Assembly (NCBI GenBank): GCA_900546645.1
Contig: URDR01000086.1
Span: 1 to 11,896, forward strand
Origin: an uncultured Bacteroides sp.
GTDB lineage: Bacteria > Bacteroidota > Bacteroidia > Bacteroidales > Bacteroidaceae
DNA length: 11,896 bases
Direction: 5' to 3'
This document shows, in pieces, positions 1-6,700 of this stretch. The notes beneath the pieces are model-generated. The model did no database searches. It saw only the letters and a program-made list of their open reading frames with translations, and had not been told where the DNA came from. Both the position numbers and the translations under genes were made by a program. The number at the start of each line of letters is the position of its first letter. The first letter of the stretch is position 1.

Positions 1-65
1 CCGTTCTGATAATAAGCATAGATTATCTGAACTATCTTAAGACGAATAAGAACTCTGTTTATCAT
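1..65 (-). CDS. nusB: Transcription antitermination factor NusB, N-terminal fragment
   Basis: Reading the minus strand from the ATG at 65-63 gives an open frame of 21 codons to the window edge, starting MINRVLIRLKIVQIIYAYYQ. This matches, from memory, the start of Bacteroides NusB, an all-helical RNA-binding protein that joins NusE (S10) at boxA to help rRNA antitermination. Only the first helix is visible; the rest lies left of the window. The gene diverges from the PUR-domain gene at 427, and a minus-strand -7-like element sits about 30 bp upstream of the start. The call rests on recognising a short N-terminus, so a different protein is possible but unlikely. Confidence 0.75.
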   Translation of the reverse strand, partial: MINRVLIRLKIVQIIYAYYQN

Positions 66-94
66 ATCTGTAATTATAACATAAATTTGCGGTG

Positions 95-102
95 CAAAAA
101 TA
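95..102 (-). promoter_or_regulatory. Probable -7 element of the nusB promoter
   Basis: On the minus strand this reads TATTTTTG, an exact match to the Bacteroides -7 consensus TAnnTTTG, 29 bp upstream of the nusB ATG. No TTTG -33 element lies at the expected 19-21 bp. The palindrome TACATGTA (124-131) occupies roughly that position instead. The -7 call is moderate, and the -33 is unassigned. Confidence 0.45.
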
Positions 103-345
103 AGAAAAATCATTTATATATACTACATGTAACGATGCTTTTTTCTCTATTTTTATACTATTTTTCGAATAGCGCTCCAGTTAAGCCAACAAACAACCAT
201 CTTTCTTTCATTTTCATCTGGCTTTCGTGTCATACATCTTTCATCTGCCCCATCTTATTAAAGTTCCAAACCAATGTTTCAAATATAATTTTACCCCGAC
301 AAGTAAAGCCCCTCTAAAAAACTTAGCATTTTCTTTTGCCGTTTC

Positions 346-377
346 TTTTGCTCATTCAAAAAAAATAGGCAAATTTG
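346..377 (+). promoter_or_regulatory. Promoter of the PUR-domain gene
   Basis: TTTTG at 346-350 is followed after 19 bp by CAAATTTG at 370-377. This matches the Bacteroides primary sigma factor pattern TTTG-N19-21-TAnnTTTG with one mismatch in the -7 element. Transcription would start near 384, giving a leader of about 40 nt before the ATG at 427. Confidence 0.55.
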
Positions 378-426
378 AGGCGTATATTTAATTTCAATTT
401 CATTAAAGACTACAAAGCAAGAGATT

Positions 427-801
427 ATGGAAGAGCAGACAAAGAAAAATCATTTAGAAAACGACAAAGAAATTATCTTTTCAAAAGCGATAAAAGCAGG
501 CAAACGCATTTACTACCTTGATGTCAAGAAGAGCCGGAAAAATGAAATGTATCTTGCCATTACCGAAAGTAAAAAAATCATATCGGAAGAAGGAAATGAT
601 TCACAGGTCAGCTTTGAAAAACACAAAATCTTTTTATATAAAGAAGATTTTGAAAAATTCGCAAACGGACTACAGCAAGCCATACAATATATAAAAGAAA
701 ACTCCCCGGAAGAATATACCAAAGACGGAAGAAACTTTGTAACAAACCGAGAAGAAACTCCATTAAAAACGGATGAAATAAAGATAGACATTGATTTCTA
801 A
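427..801 (+). CDS. PUR-domain (DUF3276) DNA/RNA-binding protein
   Basis: A 124-residue cytoplasmic protein of the PUR/DUF3276 family, the bacterial relatives of eukaryotic Pur-alpha. These fold as a beta-sheet-plus-helix repeat that binds single-stranded DNA or RNA; Borrelia BpuR is a characterised relative. The core shows the family signature: IFSKAIKAGKRIYYLDVKKS (about residues 18-37), a second strand pair with LAITESKK (about 43-50), and a helical part around KEDFEKFANGLQQAIQYIKE. The charged C-terminal tail looks disordered. The ATG at 427 gives the usual family length. The gene has its own promoter and lies just upstream of the rplY promoter with no terminator between, so readthrough into rplY is possible. 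The physiological target in Bacteroidota is unknown to me. Confidence 0.85.
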   Translation: MEEQTKKNHLENDKEIIFSKAIKAGKRIYYLDVKKSRKNEMYLAITESKKIISEEGNDSQVSFEKHKIFLYKEDFEKFANGLQQAIQYIKENSPEEYTKDGRNFVTNREETPLKTDEIKIDIDF

Positions 802-809
802 TAAAGTAA

Positions 810-841
810 TTTGGTAAAATAAAAGAAATTACCTACCTTTG
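810..841 (+). promoter_or_regulatory. Strong consensus promoter of the rplY-pth-hslR operon
   Basis: TTTG (810-813), a 20-bp spacer and TACCTTTG (834-841) are an exact match to the Bacteroides -33/-7 consensus. The element begins 9 bp after the stop of the preceding gene. Transcription should start near 848, leaving a leader of roughly 95-100 nt before rplY. Confidence 0.85.
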
Positions 842-944
842 CAGCGCTTTTTTTAAGCTCATCGTGTGATATACCACATCGTGTGATGGCGAATTAAGCA
901 AAAAGAATATACTTAATTTAGAGTAACACAAAAATTTAAAAGAA
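842..944 (+). promoter_or_regulatory. 5' leader of rplY with an 11-bp direct repeat
   Basis: The untranslated leader contains the same 11 bases, CATCGTGTGAT, at 860-870 and 877-887 (period 17). Between them a short hairpin could form by pairing 865-868 with 875-878 (TGTG/CACA). The last ~55 nt before the ATG are A-rich, as is usual for Bacteroides translation starts. Many ribosomal-protein genes have autoregulatory leaders, but I do not recognise this one as a known RNA family; a regulatory role is inference. Confidence 0.35.
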
Positions 945-1541
945 ATGAAATCAATTGAAATCGTAGGTTCTTTGAGAACTGAAACCGGAAAAAAAGCTAC
1001 TCACAGCTTGCGTAAAAACAACAGCGTTCCTTGTGTATTGTACGGAATGCAGAAAGACGAAAACGGCAACCAAGTTGCAACTCACTTCACCGTAACTGTA
1101 GATGGCTTGCGTAAATTGGTATACACACCGCACATCTACGTTGTAGATTTGAACATCGACGGCAAAGTTGTAAACGCTATCATGAAAGACATTCAGTTCC
1201 ACCCTGTAACTGACGCAATCTTGCACGTAGACTTCCTGCAGATTAACGAAGAAAACCCAATCGTAATGGAAGTGCCTGTTCAGATGGAAGGTTTGGCTGA
1301 AGGTGTTAAAGCCGGTGGTAAATTGGCTCTGCAAATGCGTAAACTGAAAGTGAAAGCTTTATATAGCGCTATCCCTGAACGTTTGATTGTAAACGTTACT
1401 AGCTTGGGTCTTGGAAAAACTATCAAAGTGGGCGAGTTGAACTACGAAGGTCTGGAAATCCTGAACGCAAAAGAAGCTGTAGTATGTGCAGTTAAATTGA
1501 CTCGTGCTGCTCGTGGTGCTCAAGCTGCTGCAGGTAAATAA
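945..1541 (+). CDS. rplY: 50S ribosomal protein L25 (CTC/TL5 type)
   Basis: A 198-residue ribosomal protein that binds 5S rRNA in the 50S central protuberance. The N-terminal L25 domain (about residues 1-95) shows the typical R-x3-GKKATHSLRKNNSVPCVLYG run. The C-terminal half (about 96-190) is the extra beta-domain that separates CTC/TL5 proteins from the short E. coli L25. The tail is rich in Ala, Arg and Gly. Length is normal for the two-domain form. The coding sequence uses a narrow set of codons (GTA, AAA, GAA, GCT, TTG), as expected of a highly expressed gene. It is the first gene of an operon with pth (36 bp downstream) and the Hsp15-like gene, driven by the promoter at 810-841. The start at 945 follows an A-rich leader. 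Confidence 0.95.
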   Translation: MKSIEIVGSLRTETGKKATHSLRKNNSVPCVLYGMQKDENGNQVATHFTVTVDGLRKLVYTPHIYVVDLNIDGKVVNAIMKDIQFHPVTDAILHVDFLQINEENPIVMEVPVQMEGLAEGVKAGGKLALQMRKLKVKALYSAIPERLIVNVTSLGLGKTIKVGELNYEGLEILNAKEAVVCAVKLTRAARGAQAAAGK

Positions 1542-1577
1542 TCAAGTCAGTAACTCTACAACACACAAATCCCTTCA

Positions 1578-2141
1578 ATGAAATATTTGATTGTAGGACT
1601 GGGGAATATCGGTGAAGAATACCGGAATACCCGTCATAATATAGGATTTATGGTATTGGACGCCCTTGCAAAGGCGTCCAATATTGTTTTTAAAGACGGA
1701 CGTTATGGAGCAACCGCCTCTTTATCTGTAAAAGGAAGACAGCTAATCCTGCTAAAGCCATCTACTTATATGAATTTAAGTGGGAATGCCGTACGCTATT
1801 GGATGCAACAAGAAAAAATTCCACTGGAAAATGTACTGATCATTGTGGATGACCTCGCTCTCCCCTTTGGCAGCTTACGCCTGAAAGGTAAAGGCAGTGA
1901 CGCTGGACACAATGGATTAAAGCACATTGCTGCAACCTTAGGAACACAAAATTATGCGCGCCTTCGTTTTGGTATCGGCAATGATTTTCCCAAAGGCGGA
2001 CAAATTGATTTTGTTTTGGGACATTTCGATGAAGCTGATATGCAGCTTATGCCAGAGCGCATAGAAATGGCTACAAACATCATCAAAAGTTTCTGTCTGG
2101 CAGGTCTTAACATAACGATGAACCAATTCAATAACAAATAA
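1578..2141 (+). CDS. pth: Peptidyl-tRNA hydrolase
   Basis: A 187-residue monomeric cytosolic enzyme of the bacterial Pth family. It cleaves the ester bond of peptidyl-tRNAs that have dropped off ribosomes, recycling tRNA. Conserved sites are all present: N10 in VGLGN, catalytic H20 in NTRHNIG, N66 in KPSTYMNLSG (E. coli N68), D91 in IVDDL (E. coli D93) and N112 in GHNGL (E. coli N114). Length matches the family. It lies 36 bp after rplY, with no promoter visible in the gap, and 3 bp before the Hsp15-like gene, so the three are almost certainly cotranscribed. Codons 26-36 contain a perfect 11-bp inverted repeat followed by a T-run, described separately. Confidence 0.95.
   Translation: MKYLIVGLGNIGEEYRNTRHNIGFMVLDALAKASNIVFKDGRYGATASLSVKGRQLILLKPSTYMNLSGNAVRYWMQQEKIPLENVLIIVDDLALPFGSLRLKGKGSDAGHNGLKHIAATLGTQNYARLRFGIGNDFPKGGQIDFVLGHFDEADMQLMPERIEMATNIIKSFCLAGLNITMNQFNNK
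1654..1691 (+). terminator. Terminator-like hairpin inside the pth coding sequence
   Basis: TATTGGACGCC (1654-1664) and GGCGTCCAATA (1673-1683) are perfect 11-bp inverted complements around an 8-nt loop. The 3' arm is followed by TTG and five Ts (1687-1691). The shape is that of an intrinsic terminator, but it lies about 75 nt inside an intact gene. It could act as a partial attenuator, an mRNA stability element, or be a chance product of coding sequence. Confidence 0.35.
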
Positions 2142-2144
2142 ATT

Positions 2145-2585
2145 ATGCCTGAAGCAAGAATTGACAAATGGATGTGGGCGGTTCGTATCTACAAGACACG
2201 CACCATTGCGGCTGAAGCCTGCAAGAAAGGAAGGGTCTCGATTAACGGAGCGCAAGCCAAACCAGCACGGACGGTGAAACCGGGTGATGTAATTCAGGTC
2301 AAGAAGTCCCCGATTACGTATTCTTTCAAGGTTTTACAAGCTATTGAAAAACGAGTTGGTGCCAAGTTGGTTCCTGAAGTTATGGAAAACGTAACAACTC
2401 CCGACCAGTATGAACTGCTGGAAATGAGTAAAATCAGCGGATTTGTGGATCGCGCCCGCGGAACCGGACGTCCCACCAAAAAAGACCGCCGAGACCTTGA
2501 TGAATTTTTCATGCCCGAATTTACAGATGACTTTGATTTCGACTTCGATGACGAAGAGGATGAAGTTTTCTCTGATGAAGCATGA
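2145..2585 (+). CDS. hslR: Hsp15-like S4-domain RNA-binding protein
   Basis: A 146-residue protein with an S4 RNA-binding domain at about residues 1-65: ARIDKWMWAVRIYKTRTIAA, then CKKGRVSINGAQAKPARTVKPGD. This is the signature of Hsp15 (HslR/YrfH). E. coli Hsp15 binds free 50S subunits carrying a stranded peptidyl-tRNA and repositions the nascent chain for rescue. The middle (about 100-120) is basic, with GTGRPTKKDRRD. The last ~21 residues (126-146) are extremely acidic, rich in D, E and F, whereas E. coli Hsp15 ends in a basic segment. The ATG is 3 bp after the pth stop, indicating translational coupling and fitting a shared role in clearing peptidyl-tRNA. A long hairpin follows within 25 bp. 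The gene symbol is by homology; function in this lineage is untested. Confidence 0.85.
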   Translation: MPEARIDKWMWAVRIYKTRTIAAEACKKGRVSINGAQAKPARTVKPGDVIQVKKSPITYSFKVLQAIEKRVGAKLVPEVMENVTTPDQYELLEMSKISGFVDRARGTGRPTKKDRRDLDEFFMPEFTDDFDFDFDDEEDEVFSDEA

Positions 2586-2607
2586 ACTGAAACATACAAT
2601 TCAAAAA

Positions 2608-2660
2608 AGCAATAAAGGCATCTAATAACATTTTTCTTGTTATTTGATGCCTTTATTGTT
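2608..2660 (+). terminator. Long hairpin terminator after hslR
   Basis: The arms 2611-2630 and 2638-2657 pair over 20 bp with one mismatch around a 7-nt loop (TTTTTCT). The stem extends outwards by about three more pairs (2608-2610 with 2658-2660). It contains a GGCATC/GATGCC core and starts 23 bp after the hslR stop. The T-rich tract is in the 3' arm rather than after it. It separates the translation operon from the lipoprotein gene. Confidence 0.7.
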
Positions 2661-2735
2661 ATCCATACACATAGGTATCAGAAAAAAGAACGACAAATTC
2701 CACCTTCCTTACGAATCTCGTTTAACCACTAAAAG

Positions 2736-2766
2736 CTTGAAAAACCAAAAAAATATCGTATATTTG
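2736..2766 (+). promoter_or_regulatory. Promoter of the lipoprotein gene
   Basis: CTTG (2736-2739), a 19-bp spacer and TATATTTG (2759-2766) match the Bacteroides promoter pattern, with one mismatch in the -33 and a perfect -7. The start point would be near 2773, about 22 nt before the ATG at 2795. Confidence 0.65.
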
Positions 2767-2794
2767 AAGCGATTAACAATAACCAATCAGACAA

Positions 2795-3610
2795 ATGAAT
2801 ATAAGATATTTAACAGCAGGCTTATTTACATGGGCTTGTTTTGCCATAAGTTCATGCAGCGATGAAAACTATTCACCTATCACCTTGGCATATGCCGAAG
2901 AAAATGGAGAAATGCCTATTGACCCAAATAATCATTTGTCAATCACTCCGTTCAGCAAAGGAGAATCATTCACCATTCATGGAGGAAGTGGTGATTATCA
3001 CATCAAAGCAGCCAACAAGAACGTTGTAAATTTTCATTATGACGGAGATACGCTTACCATACTCCCAGTTTCTCAAATACCCGACTCCGGTGACATTATC
3101 ATAACCGACCGGAGCAGGAACAGTTATATTTTAATTGTTGATATTGAATACCGCAAACAAATTTTTGAAGTTTCCGGCATAGAAGCTTCAGTGCAGGGCA
3201 ATTCCCTGACGCTGGAAGACGCGCAAAAAATAAAAAAGGCGATTATAAATAATGCGCAGGTCGGCATTGGAAGTCAATATATTCTAACCTACACAGAAGA
3301 TGACAAATCGGCAGGAGAAGTAGTTATCACTCCTCAAGGAATAAAAGGAACTTTCATACAAGGGGATGAGTGGCAAGGACACGAAGGGCAATCGTTTACT
3401 CAATTTTCCATGACACTGGGAAATATCCAACGTAACTATGATTTATATACTACCCGAACCCCGGAAGATGTAATCACTGCCATGGAGTTACAAGAAGATG
3501 TTACATCTGTCTATAAGACAACATACCCTAACTTGACCAAAGCGGTATGCATCTTAAAAATAGTACCTCCAACGCCGGAATCTGAGGGACCAAATGAACA
3601 GAAAAAATAA
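2795..3610 (+). CDS. Putative surface lipoprotein of unknown function
   Basis: A 271-residue protein with a lipoprotein signal peptide: a short basic start (MNIR), a hydrophobic stretch, then the lipobox ISSC with the lipidated Cys at position 21. The next residues, SDEN, resemble the acidic lipoprotein export signal that sends Bacteroidota lipoproteins to the outer face of the outer membrane. Residues ~45-115 look like an Ig-like beta-sandwich (IHGGSGDYHIKAANKNVVNF, then a strand ending IIITDRSRNSYILIVDIEY), a pattern common in Bacteroides lipoproteins. Residues ~120-255 look like a second alpha/beta domain that I do not recognise. The tail is Pro/Glu/Lys-rich. The gene stands alone between its own promoter and a terminator. 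It has no SusC/SusD partner, so a glycan-uptake role is not supported. Confidence 0.7.
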   Translation: MNIRYLTAGLFTWACFAISSCSDENYSPITLAYAEENGEMPIDPNNHLSITPFSKGESFTIHGGSGDYHIKAANKNVVNFHYDGDTLTILPVSQIPDSGDIIITDRSRNSYILIVDIEYRKQIFEVSGIEASVQGNSLTLEDAQKIKKAIINNAQVGIGSQYILTYTEDDKSAGEVVITPQGIKGTFIQGDEWQGHEGQSFTQFSMTLGNIQRNYDLYTTRTPEDVITAMELQEDVTSVYKTTYPNLTKAVCILKIVPPTPESEGPNEQKK

Positions 3611-3641
3611 CACATAACGATTTTAGTCTAATCTCCAATAT

Positions 3642-3681
3642 GAAAATCTGATAATCATCAACCGGTGTTTATCAGATTTTC
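3642..3681 (+). terminator. Hairpin terminator after the lipoprotein gene
   Basis: GAAAATCTGATAA (3642-3654) and TTATCAGATTTTC (3669-3681) form a perfect 13-bp inverted repeat with a 14-nt loop containing the palindrome ACCGGT. The A-run on one arm and T-run on the other allow termination from either direction. It starts 31 bp after the lipoprotein stop and ends 41 bp before the helicase start. No good promoter is visible between it and the helicase gene. Confidence 0.65.
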
Positions 3682-3722
3682 CGCTATATGCCTTTCTGCT
3701 TTTCTCAAGACATAACGATAAT

Positions 3723-6700
3723 ATGATTCCTTCTGCAAACAATCGAATTCAGCTCCAGTCATTTGACTTATTCAGACAGATTGAAAAAATCCATCACAAG
3801 CCTACTGCCTCCCTAAAAAACATAAGAGCCAAATACATTCTGCTTCACAAGGTGCTTGAACAAGCCTGCTATGAACTGACCACCCATGTTACGCTTTCAT
3901 TTGCCAACCTGTTTTCACGGTTAGACTATGCATGTAAGGAGGCAAAAATGAATCCGTCAGACCGATATGCCATCCAAACCATGCGGCGCAATTGCAATAA
4001 GGCAATGCGAAATGACTTCTGTCCTAATATGGAAGAATATCTATATGACTTACGTGCATTGGTCCGCTTTATTTCATTAGGCTTCAAAGAAGATATTCCT
4101 GCATCCATTCTTCCCGAAATTCCACATTCCAACCGCCCGTATGCCGGAACCACACGCTCACGTATTCCCTACCTCAGAGCGTCTGTAAGTAGTTGGGATG
4201 ATACACATATCTTCGCAGCGACCGATTGCGATAACGACCCTTTTATCATTATAGACTACGGCAAAGGAGGATATAACGGAGATTTGCTCTACATAAAAGA
4301 ACTATTGACCGAGAACTTACCTATCAATTTGCTTGAAGTCAACATTGATGAAAATAATCATTACATTCCTTTATTTATCATCACCAACCCAGATTACCTC
4401 ATTGACATCAGTTCACTGGCTGCCTGTTTCCGAGAATATGGACACAGCCCGCTCAACTATTTCATCAACAAGCTGAAACCCAAGCCCAATACAGCCCCTA
4501 TCCTGCTGGGTAATCTTGCCAGCCAGTTCCTTGATGATTATATAAACGAACGAAGCAACGAGCCCGTAACTTATGTACAATCCATCAAAAAGTTTTTTGC
4601 TGCCTATGCTCTTGAATTCTGCACCTGTCAGTTGCCAGTTAATTTTCATTCACAGGCACAAATACAGATGACTCATATCCGAAACTTTATTCATGACATT
4701 CTTCCTCATAACATCCAAAAGTTCGACAAGAAAAAAAACCTGCTTGAAGCCTCGTTTATATGCGAACAGTTAGGATTACAGGGGCGTGTGGATATGCTCC
4801 AAAAAGACTTTAGTGTACTCATTGAACAAAAAGCCGGAAAACGAGATGAGCGTAATCACCGCCACCGTGAGGAGCATTTCATCCAGATGATGCTATACCA
4901 GGGTGTATTGGCATATAACTTTGGAAAGGAAACCCAAGACTTACAGACGCTTCTGCTTTATTCAAAATATACAGACGGTCTCATGATTGAGCACTTCAAT
5001 GAAAGTTTGTTCCGCAAATGTATTCAATTACGCAATGCCATCGTAAGCAATGAAATAGCTCTCAGCGAAGGTGCCATTGCATCTTTCACTGAAACTCTTT
5101 CTACAGATTTGTTGAATGAGTTTCAAGTGCATAACAAACTATGGACTGACTTTCAAGAGCCCGAACTGCAAAAAACAATTGATACGCTGAAACGATGTAC
5201 TCCCTTAGAGCGAGCTTACTTCCAGCGTTTCTTTACTTTTATCTCTAAAGAACAGCTGCTCAACAAAACCGGAGGACGAAACGATGCGGCAAGAGGATTT
5301 GCCGGCACTTGGCATACCCCTCTCAATGAAAAGATAGAAGCAGGAAATATCTTGCTCGGATTAACCATAAGTAATAAGCAAAAAAGTAGTCCGGAAAAAG
5401 GATATGACATTATTGAATTAAAAATTCCACAGCAAGGCGAAGATTTTCTTCCAAACTTCCGAACTGGAGATATTATTATCCTCTATACTTACCAAGATTA
5501 TCCTGACTTGAGAAGACAAATCTTAATGAAAGGGAATATTCTGGATATTCAGACAGAACAAATTACCATTTTATTACGCAACGGACAGCAGAATAAAGAT
5601 ATTATCGGAAGCGAAGAACAGACCTTTGCGATTGAACATGATGCATCTGATGTTTCGGCAACCAGCGCCATACGGGGGCTGTACGCCTTTCTTGCAGCAC
5701 GTGCCGACCGCAAAGAGCTTCTGCTCAGCCAGCGTGCACCTTCTTACAATGAAGCACTGACATTAAATGGCACCTATGGAGAACGTTTTGACGAGCTCAT
5801 CTTAAAAGAGAAACAAGCCAACGACTACTTCCTGCTGGTCGGTCCTCCGGGCACCGGCAAGACCTCGTGTGCCTTACGCTATATGGTAGAAGAAGCTCTC
5901 AGCGAAGAAAACACCTCTTTGCTACTACTCTCGTATACCAACCGCGCCGTCGATGAAATCTGCAACATGCTGGTTAGTTCCGGTATTGCCACTCATACGC
6001 CCTTCATCCGTATGGGGCATGAGTTGTCATGCGACAAGCGTTTCGTTCCTTTTCTTCTGAAAAACAGTCTGAAAGATTGCCCTAAGCTCATAGATATCCG
6101 TAAAAAAATTGAACAGACACGTATCTTTGTAGGTACCACCACAGCCATCAATAACCGGCTTCATCTCTTTAACCTCAAACACTTTAACTTAGCAATCATT
6201 GATGAAGCATCACAGATTCTTGAGCCCGACCTTACAGGTATTCTTTCTGCACGTCATGACACGCAGAATGCGATTGACAAGTTCATCCTGATAGGCGATT
6301 ACAAACAGCTGCCCGCCATTACACAGCAAAGCGCAGAAGAAGCCTCTGTAACCGATCCGCTCCTGCAATCCATCGGTCTAAACGATTGCAGAAGTTCGCT
6401 CTTTGAACGACTCTACAAACAAAGCAACGAACGTTTCCGAAGCATCCTGCATAAACAAGGACGCATGCACCCTGCCATTGCTGAATTTCCCAACAATGCT
6501 TTTTACTATAATGAACATTTGGAACCTGTCCCTCTTCCTCATCAAGAGGAAGATCACCCGTACAGCCGTACATGTGAAGTTCAAGATAATATAGACCGAT
6601 TATTAACAGAGCGGCGTATGGTGTTTATCCCGGCTGAAACTCCGGACAATCCGAACCTGTCGGAAAAAACAAACCAGAACGAGGCACGTATTGTTGCCAA

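Larger units (their letters stand above)
66..426. other. Divergent intergenic region between nusB and the PUR-domain gene
   Basis: This 361-bp AT-rich stretch carries a minus-strand -7 element near 95-102 and a plus-strand promoter at 346-377. An open frame of 76 codons (87-317, plus) starts only at TTG, has low-complexity hydrophobic composition and resembles no protein I know, so I do not call it a gene. I see no tRNA, strong hairpin or repeat. The spacing is long for two divergent housekeeping genes, so a small RNA cannot be excluded, but nothing visible supports one. Confidence 0.5.

Noticed and set aside
87..317. 76-codon open frame on the plus strand
   Set aside because: It starts at TTG, overlaps the nusB promoter region, has low-complexity composition from AT-rich DNA and resembles no known protein.
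2644..2865. 73-codon open frame on the plus strand upstream of the lipoprotein
   Set aside because: It begins inside the terminator hairpin, runs through the lipoprotein promoter and overlaps the lipoprotein start in another frame.
4500..4930. Fe-S cluster in the nuclease domain, as in Cas4, AddB and Dna2
   Set aside because: C300, C302 and C347 do not fit the usual one-plus-three cysteine arrangement around the nuclease motifs.
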